From Beroe forskalii (Eukaryota > Ctenophora > Nuda > Beroida > Beroidae), in contig WFMF01000526.1 in assembly GCA_011033025.1 (NCBI GenBank), forward strand, positions 51,548 through 115,547: a DNA stretch of 64,000 nucleotides, in the 5' to 3' direction. The position numbers were made by a program, and so were the translations under genes. Of this stretch, positions 23,401 through 33,137 are shown in pieces. Positions within the stretch are counted from its first letter, which is position 1. Each line of letters opens with the position of its first letter. Below the pieces are notes generated by a model that saw only the letters and a program-made list of their open reading frames with translations, was not told the DNA's origin and did no database searches.

Positions 23401-26400
23401 CCCACTCAACCCCCACCTCCCAATCCCCTGTAACCCACTCAACCCCCACCTCCCAATCCCCCTGTAACCCACTCAACCCCACCTCCCAATCCCCTGTAAC
23501 CCCACTCCAACCCCGCAATTCCCCTGTAACCCACTCAACCCCACCTCCCAATCCCCGCAACCCACTCAACTTCCCCCACCTCCCAACCCCCTGTAACCCA
23601 CTCAACCCCCACCTCCCACCCCCTGTAACCCACTCCAACCCCCACCTCCCAATCCCCTGTAACCCACTCAACCCCCACCTCCCAATCCCTGTAACCCACT
23701 CAACCCCCACCTCCCAATCCCCCTGTAAACCACTCAACCCCCACCTCCAATCCCCTGTAACCCACTCCAACCCCCACCTCCCAATCTCCCTGTAACCCAC
23801 TCAACCCCCACCTCCCAATCCCCCTGTAACCCACTCAACCCCCACCTCCCAATCCCCCTGTAACCCACTCAACCCCACCTCCCAATCCCCCTGTAACCCA
23901 CTCAACCCCCACCTCCCAATCCCCCTGTAACCCACTCAAACCCCACCTCCCAATCCCCCCCCCAACCCCCACTCCCAACCCCTGTAACCTCCCAATCCCC
24001 CTCCCAACCTAACCAAACCCCACCTCCCAATCCCCCTGTAACCCACCCAACCCCCACCTCCCAATCCCCTGTAACCCACTCAACCCCCACCTCCCAATCC
24101 CCCTGTAACCCACTCAAACCCCACCTCCCAATCCCCCTGTAACCCACTCAACCCCCACCTCCCCAATCCCCTGTAACCCACTCAACCCCACCTCCCAATC
24201 CCCTGTAACCCCTCAACCCCCACCTCCCAATCCCCCTGTGTAACCCACTCAACCCCCACCTCCCAATCCCCTGTAACCCACCTCAACCCCCACCTCCCAA
24301 TCCCCTGTAACCCACTCAACCCCCACCTCCCAATCCCCTGTAACCCACTCAACCCCCCACCTCCCAATCCCCCTGCAACCCACTCAACCCCACCTCCCAG
24401 TTCCCCTGTAACCCACTCAACCCCCACCTCCCAATCCTGTAACCCAACCCACCCCCCCACCCAACCCCCTGTAACCCACCCAACCCCCACCTCCCAATCC
24501 CCCAACCCACCTCCAACCCCACCTCCCAATCCCCTGTAACCCACTCAACCCCCACCTCCCAATCCCCTGTAACCCACTCAACCCCCTGTAACCCCTTTAA
24601 CCCCTCCCTGTAACCCACCCAACCCCACCTCCCAATTCCCCTGCAACCCACCCTCCCAACCCCACCTCCCAATCCCCTGTAACCCACTCCCAACCCCCAC
24701 CTCCCAACCCCTCCCTTGTAACCCACTCCAACCCCCACCTCCCAACTCCCCCTGTAACCCACTCCAACCCCACCTCCCAATCCCCCTGTAACCCACTCAA
24801 CCCCACCTCCCAATCCCCCCTGTAACCCACTCAACCCCACCTCCCAATCCCCCTGTAACCCACTCCAACCCCCACCTCCCAATCCCTGTAACCCACTCAA
24901 CCCCCACCTCCCAATCCCCCGTAACCCACTCAACCCCCACCTCCCAATCCCCTGTAACCTCAACCCCACCTCCCAATCCCTCCACCTTCCAACCCCACCT
25001 CCCAACCCACCCTCCCCCCACCTCCCAACTCTGTAACCCACTCCAACCCCCACCTCCCAATCCCACCTGCAACCCACTCAACCCCCACCTCCCACCAATC
25101 CCCTGTAACCCACTCAACCCCACCTCCCAATCCCCCTGTAACCCACTCAACCCCACCTCCCAATCCCCCCTGTAACCCACTCAACCCCCACCTCCCACCC
25201 CCTGTAACCCTCCAACCCCCACCTCCAATCCCCTGTAACCCACTCAACCCCCACCTCCCAATCCCCCTGTAACCCACTCAACTCCCACCTCCCAATCCCC
25301 CTGTAACCCACTCAACCCCCACCTCCCAATCCCCCTGTAACCCACTCAACCCCACCTCCCAACCCCCTGTAACCCACTCAACCCCCACCCTCCCAATCCC
25401 CTGTAACCCACTCAACCCCCACCTCCCAATCCTCCCTGTAACCCACTCAAACCCCCACCCCATCCCCTGTAACCCACTCCAACCCCACCTCCACCTCCCA
25501 ACCCCCTGTAACCCACAAACCCCAACCCCCTCCACCTCCCAATCCCCCTGTAACCCACCTCAACCCCACCTCCCAATCCCTGTAACCCACCTCAACCCCA
25601 CCTCCGTCCCCCTGTAACCCACTCAACCCCACCTCCCAATCCCCTGTAACCCACTCAACCCCCACCTCCCAATCCCCTGTAACCCACCAACCCCACCTCC
25701 CCAATCCCCCACCCCCAACCCCCAATCCCAATCCCTGTAACCACTCAAACCCCACCTCCCCCCCCCTGTAACCCCTCAACCCCCACCTCCCAATCCCCTG
25801 TAACCCATCAACCCCACCCTCCCACCCCCTGTAACCCACTCAACCCCACCTCCCAATCCCCCTGTAACCCACTCAACCCCCACCTCCCAATCCCCCTGTA
25901 ACCCACTCCAACCCCCACCTCCAATCCCCCTGTAACCCACTCAACCCCCACCTCCCAATCCCCTGTAACCCACTCAACCCCACCTCCCCCCTGTAACCTG
26001 TAAAACCCCCACCTCCCAACCCCACCTCCCACCCAACCCCTGTAACCCTGTCAACCCCCACCTCCCATCCCCTGTGTAACCCAACCCCACCTCCCAACCC
26101 CCCTAACCCCCTCCAACCCCACCTCCCAATCTCCCCTCCAACCCCACCTCCCAATCCCCCTGTAACCCACTCAACCCCACCTCCCAATCCCCCTGTAACC
26201 CTCCAACCCCACCTCCCAATCCCCTGTAACCCACTCAACTCCCACCTCCCAATCCCCCCTGTAACCCACTCAACCCCCACCTCCAATCTCCCTGTAACCC
26301 ACTCAACCCCCACCTCCCAATCCCCTGTAACCCACTCAACCCCACCTCCCAATCCCCCTGTAACCCACTCAACCCCCACCTCCCAATCCCCCTGTAACCC

Positions 26401-29400
26401 ACTCAACCCCCACCTCCCAATCCCCCTGTAACCCACTCCAACCCCACCTCCCAATCCCCCTGTAACCCACCTCAACCCCACCTCCCGAATCCCCCCCTGT
26501 AACCCACTCAACCCCACCTCCCAATCCCCCTGTAACCCACTCAACCCCACCTCCCAATCCCCCTGTAACCCACTCAACCCCCACCTCCCAATCCCCTGTA
26601 ACCCACTCAACCCCACCTCCCAATCCCCTGTAACCCACTCAACCCCCACCTCCCCTGTAACCCACTCCAACCCCCACCTCCCAATCCCCTGTAACCCACT
26701 CAACCCCACCTCCCAATCCCCCTGTAACCCACTCAACCCCACCTCCCAATCCCCTGTAACCCACTCAACCCCCACCTCCCAATCCCTGTAACCCACTCAA
26801 CCCCCACCTCCCAATCCCCCTGTAACCCACTCAACCCCCACCTCCCAATCCCCCCTGTAACCCACTCAACCCCCTCCCCCTCCCAATCTCCCTGTAACCC
26901 ACTCAACCCCCACCTCCCAATCCCCCTGTAACCCACTCAACCCCCACCTCCCAATCCCCCTGTAACCCACTCAACCCCCACCTCCCAATCCCCCTGTAAC
27001 CCACTCAACCCCCACCTCCCAATCCCCCTGCAACCCACTCCAACCCCACCTCCCAATCCCCCAACCCCTCAACCCCCTCCCAACCCCCCTGTAACCCACT
27101 CAACCCCCACCTCCCAATCCCCCTGTAACCCACTCAACCCCCACCTCCCAATCCCCCCTGTAACCCACTCAACCCCCACCTCCCAATCCCCTGTAACCCA
27201 CTCAACCCCCACCTCCCAATCTCCCTGTAACCCACTCAACCCCACCTCCCAATCCCCCTGTAACCCACTCAACCCCCACCTCCCAATCTCCCTGTAACCC
27301 ACTCAACCCCCACCTCCCAATCCCCCTGCAACCCACTCAACCCCACCTCCCAATCCCCCTGTAACCCACTCAACCCCCACCTCCCAATCCCCCCTGTAAC
27401 CCACTCAACCCCCACCTCCCAATCCCCCTGTAACCCACTCAACCCCCACCTCCCAATCCCCCTGTAACCCACTCAACCCCACCTCCCAATCCCCCTGTAA
27501 CCCAGCTCAACCCCCACCTCCCAATCCCCTGTAACCCACTCAACCCAACCTCCCAATCCCCTGTAACCAACTCAACCCCACCTCCCAATCCCCTGTAACC
27601 CACTCAACCCCACCTCCCAATCCCCCTGTAACCCACTCAACCCCCACCTCCCAATCCCCCTGTAACCCACTCAACCCCACCTCCCAATCCCCCTGTAACC
27701 CACTCAACCCCCACCTCCCAATCTCCCCTGTAACCCACTCAACCCCCACCTCCCAATCCCTCCTGGAACCCACTCAACCCCCACCTCCCAATCCCCCCTG
27801 TAACCCACTCAACCCCCACCTCCCAATCCCCCTGTAACCCACTCAACCCCACCTCCCAATCCCCCCTGTAACCCACTCAACTCCCACCTCCCAATCCCCC
27901 TTATGACCCACTCAACTCCCACCTCCCAATCCCCCCTCTGACCACCTCACTCCCCCAGGTGCACCACTTTAGCCAAGAAAAGTCCTGTGCGACTGCTGCG
28001 CTGCATCCTGGCCACTGGCTACGATCTCCAGTACAACCTGCTCTTCCCCACGGAACCTGACTACCTAGCCCAGCTGTCTCACTACACCACGCCCTCCCTT
28101 GACTCTACCCTCGTGAAACACATCAACCAGCTGTGTATGTCCCGGGGACTCTCCTCCAATAGGATCGCTCCTCAAGAGATCCTGATGACGTCATCAGATC
28201 GCTCTAACCCCGACCTGACCCCGCTCTGCAACACACCCATTGAGTACCTCAGACTGAGGTTTGCATTCCTGCAAGTGATCAACGCGTCGGTCGCTAAGCA
28301 CCTGCTCCCGTCTGTGTCTCTGGGTACAGTCTCCCTCGCATCCCACTCCATTGGAGCCGTCCTGCTGAAGGGAAAAGACCTGCTCTTCTACGACGTGAAG
28401 CTCAACTACCTGAACTTCGTGATTAACAGCACCGACAAGAGGTCCGGCGAGAGCGTGCCTCCGGAGATAATATTCGACCCGCTCACCTTCGTGTACCAGA
28501 CAGACCGTCACCAGGACGCCACCATCACCATGCTGGCGAGGCAGCAGCTCAGCCGGACGCCGTCCTCCGAGATTTGCGTCAAGTTAGCCGCAGGAGGGGA
28601 CCCGGTCTTCCCCTTCAACGTGAAGTTGACGGGTGAGACGGTACAGGGCACGAGCGGGAGTTTCCGGTACTTCATGTGGCTGGTGGCCCAGGAGTTACAG
28701 AGCGCCTCACTGCCTGTCCTGGTGGAGTGCCCGTCTGCCAGCGCCGGAGAAAACAAGGCCAAGTTCCTCCTCTCCCCTAAAAACATCGACTACCAGGACG
28801 AGGCCCTGCTCCTCTTCTGTGGCACGCTGCTGGGCGTGGCAATGCGCAGTGACGTGCCCCTCGCCATCGACTGTCTGCGTCCCTTCTGGAGCAAACTCCT
28901 CGGGGAAGACTTGGACTTCGACCAGGACTTGAGGCAGTCCGACATCATCACTTCCAACTTCCTGAGAGGCTTGTCCGGGCTGACGAGTGAGGGAGAATTC
29001 AAGGACCTCGTCTCCAAGACGTGCCCCACCCACTTCTCCAACGAGGAGTGCGCCCCGGGGTGCCCCTACAAGTTCACCTACGCTTCCCTAGACGGCAGGG
29101 AGGTGTGTCTCCGGCCGGGCAGCCCCCTCATCACCTGGAACAACCTCTCTCACTTCGTGGAGAACGTGCGGGAGCTAAGGCGCTGTGAACTGAGTGCTGA
29201 CAACATGATGCCCCTCATTCAGTGCGGGATTCAATCCATCGTACCGATAGAACCACTCCGACTACTGGGTGCCTCGGATCTGGAGCTGCGGGTTTGCGGG
29301 CAGCAGCACATCGACATCGGCTTCATCAAGCTCCACACGATCTACCAGGTGGGGACCTCGCAGAGCGACAAACACATCGAGTACTTCTGGAATGTGGTGG

Positions 29401-30880
29401 AAACGCTGAGTCAGGAGGACCTGAGGAAACTTGTCAAGTTCGCGTGTAACCAAGAGAGGATCCCCTTCTCATGTCCCTGTCAGGTATTAGTCATTGCATT
29501 ATCCTTGATTTGTTATCGGTAAACTCATGTCTCACCAGCACCTCTTTCCTTCCCCCGGAGTCTCCGTTATTTTCACTACTCCCCTCACTACTCCCCCTAA
29601 CTACTCCCCTCACTACCCCCCCTCACTACTCCTCCTCACTGCTCCCCCTAACACTCCCCCTCACTGCTCCCCCCACTCATTCCCCCTAACTACTGCCCCT
29701 CACTGCTCCCCTCACTCCCCCACTATTCCCCTCACTGCCCCTCACTGCTCCCCTCACTACTCCCTCAGTCCCTCTCACTACTCCCTCACTGCTCCCCCCA
29801 CTTCTCCTTCACAGCTCCCCCTCACTGTTCCCCCTCATTTCCCCCTACTGCTCCCCCTCACTACTCCCCCTCACTGCTCCCCCTCACTACTCCCCTCAGT
29901 GGACCGGACACGTGTCACGTTCCCCCGTACCTCACTGCTCCTCCTCACTGATCCCCCTCACTGCTCCCCCTCACTACTCCCTCTCTCTGCTCCCCCTCAC
30001 TGATCCCCCTCACTGATCCCCCTAACTACTCCCCTCACTTTTCCCCTCACTACTCCCCCTCACTACTCCCTCTCCATTCTCCCCTTCACTGCTCCCCCTC
30101 ACTACTCCCCCTCACTGCTCCCCTAACTACTACCCCTCACTATTCCCCCTTACTACTGCTCCCCTCACTACTTCCCCTCACTGCTCCTCCTCACTAGCCC
30201 CTCACTAGCCACCCTCACTACCCCCTCACTGCTCCCCCTCACTACACCCTCACTGCTCCCCCTCACTATTCCCCCTCACTGCTCTCTCTCACTACCCCCC
30301 TTTGCATCCCCTTACTGCCTCCCCTCACTTTTCCCCTCACTACTCCCCCTCACTACCCCCTCTAACTTAAACTACTCCCCTCACTACTCCCCTCACCTCA
30401 CTTACCCTCACTACTCCCCTCACTACTCCCCCCACTATTCCCCCTCACTACTGCCCCTCACTACTCCCCTCACTGCTCCCCTCACTACTCCCTCACTGCT
30501 CCCCCCACTACTCCTTCACAGCTCCCCCTCACTGTCCCCCCTCACTACTTACCCTCACTACTCCCCCTCACTGCTCCCCCTCACTACTCCCCCTCACTAC
30601 TTACCCTCACTACTCCCCTCACTGCTCCCCCTCACTACTCCCTCTCACTGCTCCCCTCACAACCCCCCTCACTGCTCCCCCCCAGGAGAGTGGACCGGAC
30701 ACGTGTCACGTTCCCCCGTACCCCATGAAGATAGCGCCCGCTGAGGGGCGCGACGAGCGGTTGATTCGCAGTGAAACGTGCATGTTCCTGATAAAACTGC
30801 CGCAGTACAGCAGCGAAGCTGTCATGAGAGAACGTATCTTACAGGCTATCAATTGCAGAGATGATCCTCTCAGTGGCTGA
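16729..30880 (+). CDS. 3' part of a giant HECT E3 ubiquitin ligase gene, HECTD4-like (about 13 exons)
   Basis: The product would transfer ubiquitin from an E2 to substrates through a C-terminal HECT cysteine. Exons read by splice consensus and phase: 16729-17409, 18342-18620, 19091-19471, 19650-19859, 20107-20332, 20490-20705, 20881-21114, 21223-21392, 21520-21638, 21902-22086, one ending at 22459, 27959-29483, 30686-30880. Together they give roughly 1,450 residues. The HECT domain fills the last two exons (N-lobe within 28600-29200, C-lobe from about 29200); the catalytic Cys is in SETCMFLIKLP at 30779-30781 and the protein ends DDPLSG. The long upstream part and the PMKIAP..ETCMF ending suggest the HECTD4 type, but HERC-type proteins are not excluded. 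The 5' exons are not in the window. ATTAAA at 30924-30929 may be the poly(A) signal. Phase does not close between 21638, 21902 and 22459, so an exon is missing or the assembly has an indel. Confidence 0.82.
17410..18165. repeat. Intronic minisatellite starting exactly at the exon a donor site
   Basis: The units are variants of GAGTACTGCGGGTGTTTTCT followed by GTGCGG (about 26-29 bp). The first copy is the donor GTGAGTACTGCGGG itself at 17410. About 25 copies show higher-order patterns (a repeat of the block at 17480-17560 returns at 17690-17770). Open frames on both strands here are repeat translations. Confidence 0.92.
18342..18620 (+). CDS. HECT ligase gene, exon b (279 bp, phase 0)
   Basis: Acceptor ACATTCCTCAG, donor AAC|GTAAGT. 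It reads SADCLEPPNTEYISMLSKEL to SRFCKILN, 93 codons. The frame joins exon a in phase 0. A second AG four bases downstream would break the frame. Confidence 0.85.
19091..19471 (+). CDS. HECT ligase gene, exon c (381 bp, phase 0)
   Basis: Acceptor TTTTTCTCAG, donor CAG|GTTAAT. 127 codons from ESPNKFVMDTVRLTDTKSSY. It includes YVYVSCRVSSLEEKSSDSYP and MIPFDRVHVRTIAS. The intron after it carries short TGTATAGTGTATACTG repeats at 19510-19580. Confidence 0.85.
19650..19859 (+). CDS. HECT ligase gene, exon d (210 bp, phase 0)
   Basis: Acceptor TATATCCCCAG, donor AAG|GTAGTA. 70 codons: VHLHSVPAEFCLSLCYIECL to RRVDLVPPVK. Contains a Ser/Cys-rich stretch. Confidence 0.85.
20107..20332 (+). CDS. HECT ligase gene, exon e (226 bp, phase 0 to 1)
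   Basis: Acceptor TTTAAACCTCAG, donor CAAG|GTAGCA. It reads ELLFHTLAELIRLIPSTTPA to a poly-Ser/Lys linker and DLRISTYFQ. The split Gly codon is completed by exon f. Confidence 0.82.
20490..20705 (+). CDS. HECT ligase gene, exon f (216 bp, phase 1 to 1)
   Basis: Acceptor AATCTACAG. It reads GLVELVFALREVVPETITSP and then a low-complexity, acidic then Lys/Arg-rich linker (AVLTKRRKIRVKQR). The donor AGAG|GTTGCT is weak, but it keeps phase with exon g. Confidence 0.7.
20881..21114 (+). CDS. HECT ligase gene, exon g (234 bp, phase 1 to 1)
   Basis: Acceptor CGCCCCTGTAG, donor AGAG|GTACTG. It reads RDSTKSPPDPESEAQQVLPW to VICGLPTFYSR, including a helical-looking FEMALSCDLMLRHLVDKLPR stretch. An upstream AG at 20853-20854 is possible but gives the wrong phase. 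Confidence 0.75.
21223..21392 (+). CDS. HECT ligase gene, exon h (170 bp, phase 1 to 0)
   Basis: Acceptor CGGTTTCCAG, donor GAG|GTCAGG. It reads DRVESTITGLCVPYGGVVEG to QLNCVEKVKE. Confidence 0.78.
21520..21638 (+). CDS. HECT ligase gene, exon i (119 bp)
   Basis: Acceptor TGTACGGTCAG, donor CAG|GTTACT. It reads VVEVLQENKFLKGDVSGTNN to AYCVVTLASNLQC. It ends in phase 2, but exon j needs phase 1, so a micro-exon, another donor or an assembly indel is implied. Confidence 0.6.
21902..22086 (+). CDS. HECT ligase gene, exon j (185 bp)
   Basis: Acceptor CTTTCCTCACAG, donor AAG|GTATGG. It reads VIPLVLTNNSLSSDNSALIS to FSRCPGNKPISK. An in-frame TAA at 21886-21888 forces the acceptor at 21900-21901. 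Confidence 0.72.
22370..22459 (+). CDS. HECT ligase gene, poorly resolved exon before the giant intron
   Basis: The end is supported: donor ATCTG|GTACCT at 22460 leaves two bases, and the first base of the next exon completes Trp (SDSAFIW, then CTTLAKKSPV). The start is unclear. One frame reads YDEDLVSTINLIYS up to a run of five G at 22419-22423; the downstream frame reads GPEKPNSDSAFIW. Removing one G would join them, which suggests a sequence error, or else the exon starts at the AG at 22415-22416. Confidence 0.45.
22575..27955. repeat. About 5.4-kb intronic minisatellite, 32-34-bp C-rich unit
   Basis: About 160 copies of CCCCCTGTAACCCACTCAAC followed by CCCCACCTCCCAAT. Sequence variants are scattered through the array, with the most degenerate stretches at about 23950-24010, 24420-24720, 24950-25030 and 25680-26150. 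The plus strand is almost free of G. The minus strand has four or more runs of three to five G per unit. Many long minus-strand open frames (VTGDWEVGVEW repeats) arise because the unit lacks stops in those frames; they are not genes. The array ends at the acceptor CTCACTCCCCCAG of the HECT exon at 27959. Confidence 0.96.
27959..29483 (+). CDS. HECT ligase gene, main HECT exon (1,525 bp)
   Basis: Acceptor CACTCCCCCAG, donor CAG|GTATTA, start phase 2, end phase 0, 508 full codons. The first part (CTTLAKKSPVRLLRCILATG and following) precedes the HECT domain. The N-lobe runs from about FRYFMWLVAQELQS through LLLFCGTLLGVAMRSDVPLA, the usual LGKxLGxAI-type helix, and FWSKLLGE. The hinge and C-lobe follow: MMPLIQCGIQSIVPIEPLRL, LELRVCGQQHIDIGFIKLHT, IEYFWNVVETLSQEDLRKLV. 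The exon is GC-rich compared with its surroundings. Confidence 0.92.
29520..30683. repeat. Intronic 11-13-bp minisatellite (CTCACTACTCCCC / CTCACTGCTCCCC)
   Basis: A C/T-rich array fills the last intron of the HECT gene and ends at its acceptor CTGCTCCCCCCCAG. At 29900-29930 it contains a 31-bp exact copy of the start of the terminal exon (30691-30721), preceded by CCCCTCAG. Confidence 0.93.
30686..30880 (+). CDS. HECT ligase gene, terminal exon with catalytic cysteine
   Basis: Acceptor CCCCCCCAG, then 64 codons and TGA at 30878-30880. It reads ESGPDTCHVPPYPMKIAPAE, then SETCMFLIKLPQYSSEAVM and ILQAINCRDDPLSG. The Cys of TCM (30779-30781) sits where the thioester-forming Cys lies in HECT C-lobes, followed by the typical LP.YSS motif. 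Confidence 0.93.
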   Translation, partial: ESGPDTCHVPPYPMKIAPAEGRDERLIRSETCMFLIKLPQYSSEAVMRERILQAINCRDDPLSG

Positions 30881-31350
30881 GACTAGAAATAGAATATTGA
30901 GACGAATGTTATATTAATTGTCGATTAAATTTGTGTGAACTAAGCTAAGTGAGAGTTGTATGAACCTGAGTACTTTGTAAAATGACTTGATTTACGAATA
31001 GGCGCTACTACTAGAGCCGATTTGTTGAGAACGGACTGTCTGCTTCACCGCGGCTACAGACAAAGTTACAGCGAGGCTATCCATCATTTAACTATCCATC
31101 ATTTAACTTTTGCTTTTCACGAAGTGGTTGAGCTGAATAATATTATTTGTTTATTAGTATTCGTAATTAGGGTACGTTTTATAGTACACGAAAGTTATAA
31201 ACCCAACTCTATATTAGTAAAAAAGCTATGGGAAGCATTGCAAAATATGCCAATATATTTAAAGAGGTAGGTTGTAACCCTCCTCTTAAAGGGGCTGTTA
31301 TTTTAATTCCGTTGTTACTTCTAAATGTTTAAGGGGCATGTATAACACAT
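30881..31350. other. 3' UTR and downstream flank of the HECT gene
   Basis: ATTAAA at 30924-30929 could serve as the cleavage signal. The open frame at 31022-31270 shows no recognisable domain. No other gene was seen. Confidence 0.45.
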
Positions 31351-31606
31351 CGGTCGATCGAATGGAATTGGTCGATCGATCAACTCCATTCGATCGACTG
31401 ACGTGTTTATAAAGGCCCCAAATGACTAAGTCGAGTTCAATAAGGCAATGTAGTTATTTCATTTCTAGGTAACCGAATGATTGATGCGTTTTGAAATAGA
31501 AAATCTTTAACCTAGTAGGTTAAAGATTTTCTATTTCAAAACGCATCAATCATTCGGTCGATCGAATGAAGGTGATCGATCGACCAATTCCATTCGACCG
31601 ACGTGA
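31351..31606. repeat. Compound palindrome with GATCGATC-rich ends
   Basis: The core is a perfect 43-bp inverted repeat, 31472-31514 against 31516-31558, with a single-base centre. Outer blocks at 31351-31405 and 31555-31606 are themselves inverted copies rich in GGTCGATCGAATGGAATTGG. The whole can fold into one large hairpin. It looks like a small fold-back mobile element. No target duplication could be fixed. Confidence 0.85.
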
Positions 31607-32002
31607 TATACAATGTAGTTGTACCTACATGCCTCTAGTTGTAAAAGATGCGTCATTCAATCATGGTTATTGGTTATGTAGATTGTAGATTTATACATCA
31701 AACAGTTCCATTGTCGGTTGTTATGACTTACTAATCCAACCTTAGTGACTTAATGAGCTCTTAAATCTTATTAGTATTATAAATGTTCATAATCAGAAAC
31801 ATGGCATTTACTCTGACTATTGTTATTAATATTAAATATGAAAAAATATTTGATGGTCTTCTGTGCAATAAATTTTGGGTATTCATTTTAGAATAAATGT
31901 ACCTTGGACTTTACTAATTAATAAGTTTTGCGGATAGTGATAGGTCAGTGTAACTGTAAGCCCATCTAAAAAACGCAACGCCTCCAAAGAGGGCTATAGC
32001 TA
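31607..32002. other. AT-rich, no feature recognised
   Basis: No coding potential or repeat structure that I can support. Confidence 0.4.
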
Positions 32003-32233
32003 GTGTCCCATATAACTCTGGGCTCTTCATTATACATTATATTTATATATGATAATGACGTCATTCAGTAAAATACATTTAAGCGGCAAGCGCACCTAGC
32101 GCTTTAAGAGTTAGGGTTAGGGCCAGGATTTGTTAGGGTTAAGCTTAGGGTTTTGGTTAAGGCTATGGTTAAGGATACAGAAAAATTGATGTTTAGATCT
32201 GTGATGTCACTCAGCCAGAGTTATATGGGACAC
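32003..32233. mobile_element. MITE family 1, copy 1 (231 bp, GTGTCCCATATAACTCTGG ends)
   Basis: The terminal inverted repeat GTGTCCCATATAACTCTGG at the left is matched by the complement of CCAGAGTTATATGGGACAC at the right. The interior holds GACGTCATTCAGTAAAATA, GCGCACCTAGCGCTTTAAG, several GTTAGGG words and GATCTGTGATGTCACTCAG. Other copies: 33138-33375, and partial copies at 48800-48946 and 61283-61425. Non-coding. Confidence 0.85.
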
Positions 32234-32276
32234 ATACCCAAGATTTTGAACGTCACTTTGCGCCTTGTCCATGTCT

Positions 32277-32378
32277 TGCCAGACGTTGCGTCGTTGGCTG
32301 CCCCATATTTTTTCCCTGCGCGCGCCCCGACTCGCAGAGTCGGGGCCCGCGCGCGCAGGGGGCCAGGCAACGTCTGGC
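32277..32378. repeat. GC-rich hairpin repeat (TTGCCAGACGTTGC ends)
   Basis: TTGCCAGACGTTGC at the left and GCAACGTCTGGCAA at the right bracket CGCGCGCCCCGACTCGCAGA and its inverse. The result is a CpG-rich fold-back of about 100 bp. Related pieces are at 32560-32640, 45616-45660 and 62822-62885. Confidence 0.8.
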
Positions 32379-32429
32379 AATCCATGTCAGGAAATAAAAT
32401 AGACGGACTCAGAAAGCTATAATTAAGCG

Positions 32430-32790
32430 CACTTCCAATTCCCCTAACCAGGCGCGGCGCACGAATAAAACTAGGGCTCTGGTTAGAGCAATAAGCGCAC
32501 CTAGCGCTTTAAGGACTTGCTAAACACGTATATCCCTGTTTGTGTTGCGCGGCGCGATTCTTCAGAACTTGCCTGGCCCCCTCGCGCGCGCCCCGACTCG
32601 CAGAAAAAAAAATATGGGGCAGGCAACGTCTGGCAACAAATTTGACTATGGAAATATATTTTGACCTTTTGATTTTGTTAAACACGTATATCCCTGTCTG
32701 CGTTGCGCGGTGCGCTTCCCGTTGCGCGGCGCGTGTCCCGTAGGGTAGCGCGGCGCGCGTACGCACACCTATGCGGGCTTAGGAACTTTT
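32430..32790. repeat. GC-rich dispersed repeat cluster
   Basis: Includes AAAACTAGGGCTCTGGTTAG at about 32470, GCGCACCTAGCGCTTTAAGG at about 32497, GCTAAACACGTATATCCCTG at about 32519 and again near 32680, TTGCGCGGCGCG, and CGCACACCTATGCGGGCTTA at about 32762. The same words recur in 45360-46230 and 62550-62910. Short open frames across it are not genes. Confidence 0.75.
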
Positions 32791-33137
32791 GATTAAGATA
32801 AAATAACTTTGGGAGGACTCCAGCACATTTTATGCATGAAATGGCTAAAAACTGTAAAATCCAGGTTTAGCCTCGGTTAAACGAAGGCCAAATTTTTAGA
32901 TAAAATACCTAAGAGGAAGTCACTTAACCTCAAATGAGAGCCACCAATTTGCCCCATTGTGTAAAATTTGGGTTGGAAGTGATCCTAGACAGTTTCAGTT
33001 TCATCTTGGTATCAAGAATATGTTTTCATTGGCTTGTTTTTGGTCTTGAGACTAAATTTGTGTCATGACATCCAGAAACCCAGCTCTCAGAAAACGGGCC
33101 CAAGATTTAACCATGAGGGACACCAAAAAGAGGTACG

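Noticed and set aside
22595..27773. Many long minus-strand open frames (VTGDWEVGVEW-type repeats up to 307 codons)
   Set aside because: They are translations of the C-rich minisatellite, present in several frames at once, and vanish with each indel in the array.
32100..32170. TTAGGG words that could be interstitial telomere repeat
   Set aside because: Only a few irregular GTTAGGG words, and the same pattern recurs inside other copies of MITE family 1, so it is element sequence.
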